64,000 nucleotides of DNA from Dasania marina DSM 21967 (GTDB lineage Bacteria; Pseudomonadota; Gammaproteobacteria; Pseudomonadales; Dasaniaceae): assembly GCF_000373485.1 (NCBI RefSeq), contig NZ_KB891585.1, positions 17,823 through 81,822 of the forward strand, read 5' to 3'. Positions 17,911 through 27,655 of this stretch are shown here, piece by piece (the first letter of the stretch is position 1; every line of letters begins with the position of its first letter). Made by a program: the position numbers and the translations under genes. The notes beneath the pieces are model-generated. The model saw nothing but the letters and a program-made list of their open reading frames with translations. It did not search any database and was not told the DNA's origin.

Positions 17911-19434
17911 ATGTGTGGCATAGCCGGTATAGTCGCAAAGTCCAATGTAAACCAAGCGTTATATGACGCGTTAACGGTTCTACAACATCGCGGTCAAGAT
18001 GCAGCGGGTATTGTTACCTGCGAAGGTGGTCGTCTTAATCAGCGTAAGGCCAATGGATTGGTAAAAGATGTGTTTCACTTGCGCCACATGAAACACTTGC
18101 AAGGTAATATGGGGGTAGGTCATGTCCGCTACCCTACCGCAGGCAGCTCCAGTCCGGCATTGGCACAGCCTTTTTATGTTAATTCGCCTTACGGTATTAG
18201 CTTGGCGCACAATGGTAACCTTACCAATACCGCCGAGTTAGCCAAGGCCATTTATCAAGAAGATTTACGCCACTTAAATACTGATTCTGACTCTGAAGTG
18301 TTGCTGAATATTTTTGCCCATGAGCTGCAAAAACTAGGCAAGCTCACGCCCTCGGCCGACGATATTTTTACCGCTGTTAAAGGTGTGCACCGACGCTGTA
18401 AAGGTGGCTATGCAGTTATCGCTATGGTTGCGAACTATGGTTTAGTCGCCTTTAGAGATCCACACGGCATACGCCCTATAGTGTTTGGCGAGCGCGAGAC
18501 CGAAGCCGGTACAGAATATATGGTGGCCTCTGAGAGTGTGGCGCTAGATGTAATCGGTTTTGACCTGACGCGTGATATTGCAGCCGGTGAAGCTATTTTT
18601 ATCACCACTGAGGGTGAGGTGCATACCCAGCAATGTGTGGATAATCCGAAACTAACCCCTTGTATTTTTGAACATGTGTATTTCGCCAGGCCCGATTCTA
18701 TTATGGATGGTGTGTCGGTGTATAAATCACGTCTGCGCCAGGGCGATAAATTAGCCGAGAAAGTTAAGCGCGAACGCCCCAATCACGATATAGACGTCAT
18801 TATTCCCATACCCGATTCCAGCCGTATAGCTGCCCAAGCTATGGCTAGTGTCTTAGGGGTTAAATTTCGTGAAGGTTTGGTGAAAAACCGTTACATAGGC
18901 CGCACCTTTATTATGCCTGGCCAAAGCCAGCGTAAAAAATCGGTGCGCCAAAAACTCAATGCCATAGAGCTAGAGTTTAAAGATAAAAACGTAATGCTGG
19001 TAGATGACTCCATCGTCCGCGGCACTACCTGCCAACAAATTATTCAAATGGCTAGGGATGCCGGCGCGGCAAAAGTGTATTTTGCCTCGGCAGCACCGGC
19101 GGTACGTTATCCCAATGTGTACGGCATTGATATGCCTTCTGTCCATGAGCTAATTGCTCACGGCCGCAGCACCGAAGAAGTGTGCGAGAAAATAGGGGCC
19201 GACTGGTTGCTGTATCAAGATTTAGGCGACTTGATAGAGAGCTGTGCCGAAGGTAATCCTGCGATAGAACAATTTGATTGTTCGGTCTTCAACGGTGAAT
19301 ATATCACCGGCGATGTCGATGACAATTACTTAGGTGCTCTTGAGGCGGCCAGAAGTGATGCGTCTAAAAAAGCGCCGCAAACGGCTTTGTCGGATGAAAT
19401 TATAGGCCTGCATAATGACGAGGCCGCACATTAA
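17911..19434 (+). CDS. purF: Amidophosphoribosyltransferase
   Basis: First committed step of purine synthesis: PRPP plus glutamine to phosphoribosylamine. The start MCGIAGIV exposes the nucleophilic Cys of the glutaminase domain after Met removal. The phosphoribosyltransferase domain carries the PRPP loop [13 protein letters not shown] near 365. The 507-residue length is normal. No clear PurR operator was seen upstream. Confidence 0.98.
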   Translation: MCGIAGIVAKSNVNQALYDALTVLQHRGQDAAGIVTCEGGRLNQRKANGLVKDVFHLRHMKHLQGNMGVGHVRYPTAGSSSPALAQPFYVNSPYGISLAHNGNLTNTAELAKAIYQEDLRHLNTDSDSEVLLNIFAHELQKLGKLTPSADDIFTAVKGVHRRCKGGYAVIAMVANYGLVAFRDPHGIRPIVFGERETEAGTEYMVASESVALDVIGFDLTRDIAAGEAIFITTEGEVHTQQCVDNPKLTPCIFEHVYFARPDSIMDGVSVYKSRLRQGDKLAEKVKRERPNHDIDVIIPIPDSSRIAAQAMASVLGVKFREGLVKNRYIGRTFIMPGQSQRKKSVRQKLNAIELEFKDKNVMLVDDSIVRGTTCQQIIQMARDAGAAKVYFASAAPAVRYPNVYGIDMPSVHELIAHGRSTEEVCEKIGADWLLYQDLGDLIESCAEGNPAIEQFDCSVFNGEYITGDVDDNYLGALEAARSDASKKAPQTALSDEIIGLHNDEAAH

Positions 19435-19476
19435 GCGCTGGGTTATTTAGTCCTAGCTATAGAGCAAGGTTAAGGT

Positions 19477-20682
19477 ATGTCAGACAGGGAACAAAAATTA
19501 CAACAGGCCTTATTAGAGGCAGAGCTGGATACCTTAGCTATACGTGCAGGGCAGTCGCGCAGCGCCGAAGGCGAACACTGCGAGTCTATAGTCACTACAT
19601 CTAGCTATGTCTTTGACTCGGCCGCCCATGCAGCGGCGCGATTCTCAGGGGAAGAAGAAGGCAATGTCTACTCGCGTTATACCAACCCTACCGTGCGTAC
19701 CTTTGAAAAGCGCATCGCGGCCATGGAAGGGGGCGAGGCTGCAGTAGCTACCTCATCCGGTATGGCGGCGATTTTAAGTACCTGCATGGCCTTACTTAGG
19801 TCTGGCGATCACGTGTTGTCATCGCGCAGCATCTTCGGTACCACTACGGCTTTATTTACTCGTTACTTGGCTAAGTTTGGGGTGGAGGTAACATTTGTGT
19901 CGCCGCTAAACGTAGCCGATTGGCAGGCCGCGATACAGCCCAATACCCGTTTATTGTTTGTTGAAACGCCGTCTAATCCGCTGGCAGAAATCGCTGATAT
20001 TACCGCCTTGGCTAATTTGGCTAAACAGCATGATTGTTTGCTGGCGGTGGATAATTGTTTTTGCACGCCTGCCTTACAAAAACCTTTAGAGTTTGGTGCC
20101 GATTTAATCATACACTCCGCTACCAAATACCTAGATGGCCAAGGCCGTTGCATGGGTGGTGTAGTGGTGGGTGAAAAAGCGGTGATTACGGAAATCATTG
20201 GTTTCTTGCGTTCCTGTGGCCCCACTATGAGCCCCTTTAATGCTTGGATATTTTTAAAAGGTTTAGAAACCCTGCGCCTGCGTATGGATGCCCACAGTGC
20301 CAACGCCCTAGAGCTGGCGTTGTGGTTAGAGCAACAGCCCGGCATAGAGAAAGTTTTTTACGCGGGTTTACCTACGCATCCGCAACATGCTTTGGCGGCG
20401 AAACAGCAGCGCGCTTTTGGCGGGGTGTTGTCTTTTGCTGTGAGCGGCCAGCGGGCAGAGGCCTGGCGCTTTATTGATGCCACCGCTATTTGTTCGTTAA
20501 CCGCAAACTTAGGTGATGTAAAAACCACTATCGTTCATCCCGCTACCACTACCCATGGCCGTTTAACTGACCAGCAAAGGACAGAGGCGGGTATTGGTGA
20601 AAACCTAATACGGCTGGCAGTAGGCCTTGAAGATATTAAAGATTTGAAAGCGGATATGGCTAGAGGTTTAGCCGCGCTATAA
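19477..20682 (+). CDS. metZ: O-succinylhomoserine sulfhydrylase
   Basis: PLP enzyme of the Cys/Met metabolism family that makes homocysteine directly from O-succinylhomoserine and sulfide. The PLP lysine is Lys217 in HSATKYLDGQGR; YTNPTVRTFEKR and SSGMAAI are family motifs. The name is chosen over cystathionine gamma-synthase because purF-metZ adjacency is the Pseudomonas arrangement. It lies 42 bp behind purF. Confidence 0.93.
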   Translation: MSDREQKLQQALLEAELDTLAIRAGQSRSAEGEHCESIVTTSSYVFDSAAHAAARFSGEEEGNVYSRYTNPTVRTFEKRIAAMEGGEAAVATSSGMAAILSTCMALLRSGDHVLSSRSIFGTTTALFTRYLAKFGVEVTFVSPLNVADWQAAIQPNTRLLFVETPSNPLAEIADITALANLAKQHDCLLAVDNCFCTPALQKPLEFGADLIIHSATKYLDGQGRCMGGVVVGEKAVITEIIGFLRSCGPTMSPFNAWIFLKGLETLRLRMDAHSANALELALWLEQQPGIEKVFYAGLPTHPQHALAAKQQRAFGGVLSFAVSGQRAEAWRFIDATAICSLTANLGDVKTTIVHPATTTHGRLTDQQRTEAGIGENLIRLAVGLEDIKDLKADMARGLAAL

Positions 20683-20725
20683 CGTCAGCCGTTTTAAAAG
20701 CCGGGTACAATAATAAGGCGTTACT

Positions 20726-21646
20726 ATGCATAAGCTGGTAGACCAGGCAGTTGCCGAAGTAGGCACTGTGTTATTGGGTAAAGAGCAGCAAGTGCGCTTA
20801 GCGCTATGCTGCTTGATTGCACAAGGGCATTTGCTGATAGAAGACTTGCCCGGCATGGGTAAAACCATACTCTCTAATGCCTTAGCCCGTGTCTTAGGTT
20901 TAGATTACCAACGGGTGCAATTCACCAGCGATTTACTACCTGCCGATGTCTTGGGTGTGTCGATTTTTAATAGGCAAGATTCCAGCTTCCGCTTTATGCC
21001 CGGGCCGATTTTTTCGCAGCTATTACTGGCCGATGAAATTAACCGCAGCACACCCAAAACCCAAAGCGCTTTGCTAGAGGCTATGGAAGAAGGGCAGGTG
21101 AGTATAGAAGGTAAAACCCGTGATCTCCCTACGCCTTTTTTTGTTATCGCCACTCAAAACCCTAGCAGCCAAGCCGGCACTTACCCCTTACCCGAATCAC
21201 AACTTGATAGATTTTTAATGCGCATTAGCTTGGGTTATCCCAGCCGTGATGCCGAACGTAAATTATTATTGGGTGATGACAGCCGCCAAAAATTACCGTT
21301 GCTAAAAACCTGTGTCAGTAAAGAGCAATTATTTGCACTGCAAGCCGCCGTTAAAGACATACATTGCTCAGAAGACTTAATGGATTATCTGCAGCGCTTA
21401 ATTGCCTTTAGCCGTAAACATAATGAGATAGCCTGTGGCCTGTCACCGCGTGGGGCTATAGCCTTGTTGCGCTGCGCTAAGGCTTGGGCCTTAATGCAGG
21501 GCCGCGGCCATGTGGTACCCGAGGATATACAAGTGGTTTTACCCGCCGTGGTCGAGCATCGCCTACAGCATGCGGCAGAATATCGTGGCGACACCGCTGG
21601 TTTATCGCAGCGTATGTTAGCCGAGGTAGCCGTACTTAACGCCTAA
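20726..21646 (+). CDS. MoxR-family AAA+ ATPase
   Basis: A 306-residue MoxR ATPase. Walker A is LPGMGKT near residue 40, Walker B LLLADEINRSTPKTQ near 105-119, and the sensor-1 stretch is VIATQNPSSQAGTYPLPE. MoxR proteins act as chaperone-like ATPases, usually with a DUF58 or VWA partner. Here DUF58 and a transglutaminase membrane protein follow directly (23 bp, then a 1-bp overlap), so the three form one operon. Confidence 0.93.
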   Translation: MHKLVDQAVAEVGTVLLGKEQQVRLALCCLIAQGHLLIEDLPGMGKTILSNALARVLGLDYQRVQFTSDLLPADVLGVSIFNRQDSSFRFMPGPIFSQLLLADEINRSTPKTQSALLEAMEEGQVSIEGKTRDLPTPFFVIATQNPSSQAGTYPLPESQLDRFLMRISLGYPSRDAERKLLLGDDSRQKLPLLKTCVSKEQLFALQAAVKDIHCSEDLMDYLQRLIAFSRKHNEIACGLSPRGAIALLRCAKAWALMQGRGHVVPEDIQVVLPAVVEHRLQHAAEYRGDTAGLSQRMLAEVAVLNA

Positions 21647-21669
21647 GCCTATACCCATAGAGTTATCAT

Positions 21670-22665
21670 ATGTTGCAAGCGCCACTGCAATCACTACAGC
21701 AATCATTGCGGCAACGTTTTCAGCGCTGGCTAGATAAACGGCTCCCCCCTAGCCGAGAGCATATGTTAAATCGGCGCACTATTTTTATTTTTCTTTCCCC
21801 TGCCGGTTATGGTTTTTGTGCGCTGTTATTACTGCTGTTTGTGGTGGCGGTTAACTATCAAAACAACATGGTGTTTGCGTTGTTGTTTATGTTATTTGGC
21901 CTGTTAATCGTAAGCTTATTTCATTGCTATATGAATTTGTCGGGGCTGCGCGTTAGCTACCAGCAGGCGGCCAATACGTTTGTCGGTGATAGCGTTCCCA
22001 TACAGCTACTGTTTAGCAGCGATGCAAGTAGCTGCTTTGCAGTGCGTTGCCAGTGGCAACAAAGCGTGGCTGTAGTGAGTGTGGAACCCGGAGAAGGGGA
22101 TTCCCTAGCAAAGGGTGCAGAGCAAAATATCACACTACACGTAACGGCGGATAAACGTGGTTGGTTAAAACCACCACGCTTATTAATAGAGAGTTATTAT
22201 CCCTTAGGATTATTTCGCAGCTGGTCATGGCTGGCGGTAGAGGTACAGGCCTTAATCTATCCTGCGCCGCTAGCTAGCCCTCTAGGCGCTACCCTCAGCG
22301 ACAATGATGGCGAAGGTGAAGCCATTAACGTACCCGGCAGTGATGATTTTTATGGTTTTCAAAGTTACCAACCCGGCCATTCGCTAAAGCATGTGCACTG
22401 GCAAAGTTTTGCCAAAGGCCAGCCGCTGCAAACCAAGGAATTCGCCGCGCAGAGCAGTCAAGCTTATGTTATCGACTGGGCTACTTTTAGTGGCACTAGC
22501 GAGCAGCGGCTAAGTGCCATGTGCTACTGGGTGCTGCAGTTTAGCCAGCAAGCCTGCGTGTATAGTTTGCTGTTGCCTAATACCCAATATGGGCCGGGCT
22601 CAGGCGAGGCTTTTAAGCAGCAGTTGTTGCGCGCCTTAGCCTTGTATCCGGCGAGTGGGGGCTGA
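21670..22665 (+). CDS. DUF58 domain protein
   Basis: A 331-residue protein with two adjacent membrane helices near 38-85 and a C-terminal DUF58 core (about 225-285: PGSDDFYGFQSYQPG, then the LKHVHWQSFAKG segment). DUF58 proteins pair with MoxR ATPases, as here, but their biochemical role is unknown. The stop overlaps the next start as TGATG, so translation is coupled. Confidence 0.88.
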   Translation: MLQAPLQSLQQSLRQRFQRWLDKRLPPSREHMLNRRTIFIFLSPAGYGFCALLLLLFVVAVNYQNNMVFALLFMLFGLLIVSLFHCYMNLSGLRVSYQQAANTFVGDSVPIQLLFSSDASSCFAVRCQWQQSVAVVSVEPGEGDSLAKGAEQNITLHVTADKRGWLKPPRLLIESYYPLGLFRSWSWLAVEVQALIYPAPLASPLGATLSDNDGEGEAINVPGSDDFYGFQSYQPGHSLKHVHWQSFAKGQPLQTKEFAAQSSQAYVIDWATFSGTSEQRLSAMCYWVLQFSQQACVYSLLLPNTQYGPGSGEAFKQQLLRALALYPASGG

Positions 22666-24695
22666 TGAAGAATACCGATTGGCAGTTACCCCGCAATGCC
22701 ATGCTGTGGATGCTGGTGGCACAATTACTCGTGTTGCTGCCCCATCTTAGCCGTATACCGCTGTGGCTATTGTGCGCCTACGGCCTGTGTGTGTTGTGGC
22801 GTTATAAAGTGTATAGCGGCGCTTGGTCGGCACCGAAAATGTTTGTAAAAGCCTTTTTTCTTCTCGCGGTGTTTGCGGGTATTTATAGTAGCTATGGCCG
22901 TTTTTTAGGCTTAGAGCCTATGGTGTCGCTATTGCTGGCGGGCTTTGCGTTTAAATTGTTAGAAAGTTATAGCTTACGCGACTGCGTGCGTTTTATTTTT
23001 ATCGGCTACTTTACTTTGGCAACCGTATTTTTATTCGACCAAGGGTTGTGGGTTTCGCTATATGTATTGGCGAGTTTACTATTACTAAGTACCGCCTTAC
23101 TCAGCTTGCAGTTGGTTGATTTACCTAGTCGGGGCTTTATGCCTTTGAAAAAAACGGCCGTTATTTTTGCTCAAGCTTTACCGTTAACGCTGTTGTTTTT
23201 TTTATTATTCCCACGCTTAGATCCTTTTTGGCAGATTAAATTACCCAGCCATCATGCCAAAACTGGGGTAGGGGATGTGTTATCCCCCGGCTATATTAGT
23301 CAGCTCAGCAAAGATAGCTCACTGGCTTTTCGCGCCAATTTTACCGGCGAGTTACCGCCACGCTCGGCCCTGTATTGGCGTGGGGTAGTATTGTCTTATT
23401 TTGATGGTCGCGCTTGGCATTTAGGCACGTTTAACAAAAAAGCTAATGGTCACAATACACTAGAGTTTCCCGCTTCTACTTCCGAAGCCAGTGACACTAA
23501 TAACTATCGCTATACGATTATACAAGAGCCCAGTTACCGGCCTTGGCTATACGCCATCGCGGTGGCCTCTAGTGATACCCCCAAAATATTGGCCACCAGC
23601 GATTACCGCTTGCAAGCGCAAGACGATATTTATGAGCGCATGGCCTACCAAGTGCAAAGCCATAGCCATGCCGTTATGGGTAGCCACTTAAGCGCTGCGC
23701 AATACCGCAAAGAAACCCTACTCAATGGCAATAACAACGTAAGGGCGCGTCAGTTTGCTCAGAAATTGTATGCCGCTAGCGAGAATGACGCGGCTTATAT
23801 ACAGGCTGTTCTCAATTATTATGCAGAACAAAACTTTATCTATTCTTTAAAATCGCCGCTGTTAGGGGCCAATAATATCGATGAGTTTTTATTTGATAGC
23901 CGTATCGGTTTTTGCGGCCACTATGCCAGCAGCTTTGCTTTTTTAATGCGCGCCGCGGGTATTCCGGCAAGAGTTATAGGCGGTTACCAAGGCGGCGAAC
24001 TTAATCCCTTAACCGGTAGTGTGTTGGTGCATCAATTTGATGCTCACGCCTGGGCAGAAGTATGGCTGCCGCAAAAAGGTTGGCAGCGCTACGATCCCAC
24101 TCTGCAAGTAGCCCCCGATAGAATAGCAAGCAGCGTACAAGATTTACCTGCTACCCAAAGCGATTTTTTTGACCAAGCAAAACTATCGGCACTTAAATTT
24201 AAGCACATAGCGCTGCTAAACAAACTGCGCTTGCGTTTAGATGCCTTAGATTACCATTGGGCCAATTGGGTGCTGCAATACAAAGGCGAAAAACAATGGT
24301 CGTTTATCAATCGTTGGTTGGGAGCTATTAGCTTTACTCGCATTATCAGCTTGCTGGCCATCGTTATCTCTCCCGTACTATTGTGGATGTTATGGCAACT
24401 GTATACACATCGTCGCCAACAACAAATAAAGCCGCATGATAGGGAGTACCAAAAACTTTGCGCTTTAATGGCTAAGTACTATTTACAGCGGGCGGATAAC
24501 GAAGGGCCTATAGACTTTGCTAGGCGGGTGGAGTCAGGTGAAAATATAGAAAATGCAAAAGTTAAACAGCACTTTTTATCGGCAACCCGGTTGTATGTGG
24601 CCTTGGCTTATGAGCCTCAAGGTAGTGATAATACGGTTTTATTACAGCGGCAATTGCAGGTTGAGGTTAGGGTGTTGAGGAAGTTGTTTGGGTAG
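22665..24695 (+). CDS. TgpA-like transglutaminase membrane protein
   Basis: A 676-residue protein: five or six membrane helices in the first 190 residues, a periplasmic transglutaminase-like domain, and a further helix near 550-570 before a cytoplasmic DUF4129-like tail. A complete catalytic triad is visible: Cys in RIGFCGHYASSFAF, His in FDAHAWAEVW, and Asp in YDPT. This matches TgpA of P. aeruginosa, an essential protein with periplasmic transglutaminase activity encoded after MoxR and DUF58. Its natural substrate is unknown. Confidence 0.92.
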   Translation: MKNTDWQLPRNAMLWMLVAQLLVLLPHLSRIPLWLLCAYGLCVLWRYKVYSGAWSAPKMFVKAFFLLAVFAGIYSSYGRFLGLEPMVSLLLAGFAFKLLESYSLRDCVRFIFIGYFTLATVFLFDQGLWVSLYVLASLLLLSTALLSLQLVDLPSRGFMPLKKTAVIFAQALPLTLLFFLLFPRLDPFWQIKLPSHHAKTGVGDVLSPGYISQLSKDSSLAFRANFTGELPPRSALYWRGVVLSYFDGRAWHLGTFNKKANGHNTLEFPASTSEASDTNNYRYTIIQEPSYRPWLYAIAVASSDTPKILATSDYRLQAQDDIYERMAYQVQSHSHAVMGSHLSAAQYRKETLLNGNNNVRARQFAQKLYAASENDAAYIQAVLNYYAEQNFIYSLKSPLLGANNIDEFLFDSRIGFCGHYASSFAFLMRAAGIPARVIGGYQGGELNPLTGSVLVHQFDAHAWAEVWLPQKGWQRYDPTLQVAPDRIASSVQDLPATQSDFFDQAKLSALKFKHIALLNKLRLRLDALDYHWANWVLQYKGEKQWSFINRWLGAISFTRIISLLAIVISPVLLWMLWQLYTHRRQQQIKPHDREYQKLCALMAKYYLQRADNEGPIDFARRVESGENIENAKVKQHFLSATRLYVALAYEPQGSDNTVLLQRQLQVEVRVLRKLFG

Positions 24696-24871
24696 GCTGG
24701 CGTTGTTTGGGTGTTATTGCTTCAATAGGTATGACTTTAATATAACGTATAAGTGGTTATAAACGGGGTTTTACATAGAAAATATTGAGCGGTAATAGGG
24801 TTGTGGCTGCGTTTGAGTGTGACCTAATTGGGTGTATGGAATACTAACTATTATGAGATTATGGATTTAAG

Positions 24872-25582
24872 ATGAGTGAGATAAAGCAAAAGATAGCCTT
24901 GTTTATAGATGCGGATAACGCACCAGCCAGCAAATTCGAAGTTGTTTTAAGCGAGGTTGCAAAATATGGGGTAGTGACTATCAGAAAAGCTTATGGCAAC
25001 TGGAAGTCACCAACACTTAAAGCCTAGGAAGACCTGTTGCATGAGCATGCTATCCAGCCTGTACAGCAGTACGATTTGATTAAGGGGAAAAATGCCTCGG
25101 ATATAGCTCTAGTTATAGATGCTATGGATGTTATGTATACGAAAGATATCGATGTTATGTGCTTTATTACATCCGATTGTGATTTTACGCCGATGGTGAC
25201 TAGAGCCTTAGCTGAAGGCAAGGTCGTACTTGGATTTGGTGAGCGTAAAACACCGGCGCCTTTTGTCAATGCATGCTCAAAGTTTTTGTTTTTAGATCAG
25301 CCTGAAACTGCAGCAACAGAAGATATCTCTAAACCTAAAAATATAAAGTCCGATACTAAGTTGATTGGCTTATTACGTCAGACAATTGAAGCAACTGAAG
25401 ATGATGACGGTTGGGCAGCTCTTGGCCCCGTTGGTGCAAACATATCCAATAGAACCTCCTTTGATTGTAGGAATTATGGTTTTAAAAATCTTAGCAGCTT
25501 GTTTAAGGCCATTGATTTATTTGAAATAAAGCGCAACCAAGATAAATCTTATGTGGTTAGGGACGCTAGAAAATACAAATAA
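24872..25582 (+). pseudogene. NYN-domain RNase-like protein with LOTUS domain, amber-interrupted
   Basis: From the ATG at 24872 the frame reads KIALFIDADNAPASKFE (the NYN/PIN-like nuclease start with its Asp pair) for 51 codons, then meets TAG at 25025-25027, then continues in the same frame for 185 codons without a gap. The downstream part holds the rest of the NYN domain (GKNASDIALVIDAMDV, ITSDCDFTPMV, GFGERKTPAPF) and a C-terminal OST-HTH/LOTUS domain (about 170-235). Family members have Trp at the TAG site, so TGG to TAG is the simplest explanation. Acidic residues of the putative nuclease site are kept. Unless the stop is suppressed or a sequencing error, the protein is broken. Confidence 0.8.
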
Positions 25583-25698
25583 CGCTGATAATCGCTAATA
25601 AACCGCAAGCCCTAAGAAGATATCCACTTTAGCCTTAGCCCTAACCGCTAATAAGAACGCTAAAGAACGCTAATAAGAAGAACGCTAATAAGACAAAG

Positions 25699-25829
25699 CC
25701 CTAATAAGACATCCACTTTAAAAAGTTAAAGTAATACGTATTTTTGGTCAATAAAGGCCAAAGATACCTAAAGTTGTTTTATTAGATTCTTGAAATTCAC
25801 GAGATTTAAGTTTTCTACGATTGTTCAGG
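25699..25829. repeat. 131-bp direct repeat, copy 1
   Basis: Identical to 25834-25964 except for one base (A at 25766, G at 25901). It begins CCCTAATAAGACATCC and ends TTGTTCAGG, and contains a hairpin ACTTTAA-AAAG-TTAAAGT near its left end. It lies on the 3' side of the RAYT gene. Confidence 0.95.
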
Positions 25830-25833
25830 GGGT

Positions 25834-25964
25834 CCCTAATAAGACATCCACTTTAAAAAGTTAAAGTAATACGTATTTTTGGTCAATAAAGGCCAAAGAT
25901 GCCTAAAGTTGTTTTATTAGATTCTTGAAATTCACGAGATTTAAGTTTTCTACGATTGTTCAGG
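25834..25964. repeat. 131-bp direct repeat, copy 2
   Basis: Second copy, 135 bp after the first and separated by GGGT-like spacer bases. One mismatch in 131 means a recent duplication. It ends about 50 bp from the RAYT stop codon. Confidence 0.95.
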
Positions 25965-26014
25965 CAAAACTAAACCTACCGCTCCGGCATATATCATTTG
26001 AGATTAGGTTTTAG

Positions 26015-26989
26015 TTAAAACAAGACAGCACAGTTAGCCAGGCCAGGCGTACGTTGATAGCCCAGCACTTTCGCCATTTCTTTCAGTTTTTGTTTCGCCC
26101 CCACCAAACTTTTAAACCGGCTTTCAAATTGGGTGCTTAGCGTTAGCCATTGTTGTGGTTCTATCGCGAAACGCTCAAGTATAGGTGGTAACTGTTGGTT
26201 GATAGCCCCGCGTTTGTCGTTACGTATATCACGACCGGTCCAGTCGACCAGCTCTATATAGTCCTTTAGGTGAAAAGGAATGCCTTGTGGCATAGGTTCT
26301 CTGGGGTTGCCTATAAATCTAGCCAAGGCTTTGGGTTGGCACTGTTGTTGTTTTATTGCGTTTATGCGCTTTTTAATTGAGGTGTGCGGCGAATACTCAG
26401 GTGTTTTAGCCAGCTTGGCTCTAATGGGGTTGAGGTCTACATAGGCCATGCAGGAGAGCAGGGCTTTATCGTCCAATAAAGCCTGTGATTTAAAACGTGA
26501 TTCCCAAAATCTGCCAGTGCATTTATCTTCCGTATTAGCTTGCCTAGCAATAGGTTCGTTTAATGCCCGCATAAACCAGCTGATATCGCAGAGCTGCTCG
26601 CGCCATAGCTGTAACTTGGTGTTAACGGCGGCCAGCTCAGCATTATTCAGCCTATCGCCTTTAGCATAACGCTGGGTGAGCAGGGTGCCTTGGTATAATT
26701 GATGCCAGCGTTGGCATATAGCTTCGTCGCTAAGCTGTTGAGACTGTTGTTTATTGATATGTAGCACCACATGATGGTGGTTACTCATAACAGTATAGGC
26801 ACAGACATCAATAGTAAAGACGGAGGCTAACAATAAGATGCGATCTTCCACCCATTGGCGGCGGTGTTCGTAGCATTTGCCGGTAAAAGTATCGATGCCG
26901 CACAAAAATGCGCGCCGCACACAGCGCGAGGTACAGTGGTAATAGGGGGTAACGTCTAGTGAGACTAATTCCTTTCTAGGTTTGGGCAT
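26015..26989 (-). CDS. REP-associated tyrosine transposase (RAYT, IS200/Y1 type)
   Basis: A Y1-type HUH transposase of 324 residues from the ATG at 26989, which has AAGGAG 8 bp upstream; the frame runs 22 codons further back but into repeat sequence. The start VTPYYHCTSRCVRRAFLCG is typical of this transposase group, the HUH motif is SNHHHVVLHIN, and the catalytic Tyr is in CMAYVDLNPIRA. RAYTs are single-copy, domesticated-looking transposases linked to dispersed REP hairpins. Here related short motifs flank the gene on both sides in opposite orientation, supporting that identity. Confidence 0.9.
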   Translation of the reverse strand: MPKPRKELVSLDVTPYYHCTSRCVRRAFLCGIDTFTGKCYEHRRQWVEDRILLLASVFTIDVCAYTVMSNHHHVVLHINKQQSQQLSDEAICQRWHQLYQGTLLTQRYAKGDRLNNAELAAVNTKLQLWREQLCDISWFMRALNEPIARQANTEDKCTGRFWESRFKSQALLDDKALLSCMAYVDLNPIRAKLAKTPEYSPHTSIKKRINAIKQQQCQPKALARFIGNPREPMPQGIPFHLKDYIELVDWTGRDIRNDKRGAINQQLPPILERFAIEPQQWLTLSTQFESRFKSLVGAKQKLKEMAKVLGYQRTPGLANCAVLF

Positions 26990-27050
26990 GATAACCGCTC
27001 CTTGGTTAACTATTAGTGTACTGTTTAAATATACAGCTAGTTGGCTTTGT

Positions 27051-27154
27051 GTCAACCCTTGTTATGGCTGTCTTGATAAGAAAGTTATAGAAGGGCGTCA
27101 ATCCTTGTTATGGGTGTCTTGATAAGAAGATAATTATGGGTGTCTTGATAGGAA
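27051..27154. repeat. REP-like motif array upstream of RAYT gene
   Basis: Three copies of a unit with core TTATGGGTGTCTTGATA. Copies at 27051-27082 and 27097-27128 are 32 bp long and differ at two bases; a shorter third copy is at 27134-27154. The core GG(A/G)TGTCTT(A/G)(A/T)TA also occurs, inverted, in the repeats on the other side of the transposase gene. Confidence 0.85.
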
Positions 27155-27655
27155 GGAAGGCGCCTTATCTAAAAACTGGTTAAATCAACAAAATTATATA
27201 AATTTTGATTGGGATGTCGTGTGGAAGATGTTCTTATGTTAAGCGTTATTATGCTTCTGGAATTGTGTTTTAAGCGTCGTGATTCTGGTAATTGATAGCT
27301 GTAATAATTGTTATGGTAATATTTGAGATCGTTTTTATTGCAAAATAGTTGCCTATAAGTTGGTTTTTTGTGAATTATTTACGTGTTTCTAGTAGTTTTC
27401 TTGGTTAGGCTAATTTCCGTCAAGTTTAATGGATTAACTTGAATGGGTGGCACTGTAAAAAATGTTGTGAAATATTTAGCCGCCTGATGTATTAGTGTTC
27501 TAAACAGGCATAAGGATGTGCTCTTATCGTTTTTATTTTTTCTCCTGTTTAATTTTTATAGTTGCTAGCGTAGCTGGCGATTAACTGTTTTTTATATGGA
27601 ATGTATTACACAAGGATGTTTTTTTTACTACCTAGGATGACGTAGGAGATTAAGA
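27155..27655. other. AT-rich intergenic region before PEP-CTERM-like gene
   Basis: About 500 bp with no gene on either strand. It contains a dyad TCAAGTT-N9-AACTTGA (about 27419-27441) and, just after it, TGGCAC, which resembles half of a sigma-54 promoter; the -12 element is not there. Nothing else is supportable. Confidence 0.5.

Larger units (their letters stand above)
25583..26014. other. Repeat-filled spacer between NYN pseudogene and RAYT gene
   Basis: This 432-bp AT-rich stretch contains no gene. It begins with several degenerate copies of AACGCTAATAAG (25583-25698), followed by the two 131-bp direct repeats listed separately. The stretch CTAATAAGACATCCACTT recurs and is related to motifs on the far side of the transposase gene. 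Confidence 0.7.

Noticed and set aside
25025..25027. Amber codon read as pyrrolysine
   Set aside because: No pyrrolysine genes are in the window and the family position is Trp, so mutation or error is simpler.
25583..25964. CRISPR array
   Set aside because: There are only two long copies with a 4-bp spacer and some degenerate short units; spacing and unit size do not fit.
26990..27055. Upstream start for the RAYT gene
   Set aside because: The extra 22 codons run into the REP-like copy A, and the AAGGAG site points to the ATG at 26989.
27440..27465. Sigma-54 promoter before the PEP-CTERM-like gene
   Set aside because: TGGCAC fits the -24 element, but TTGC is missing at the required spacing.
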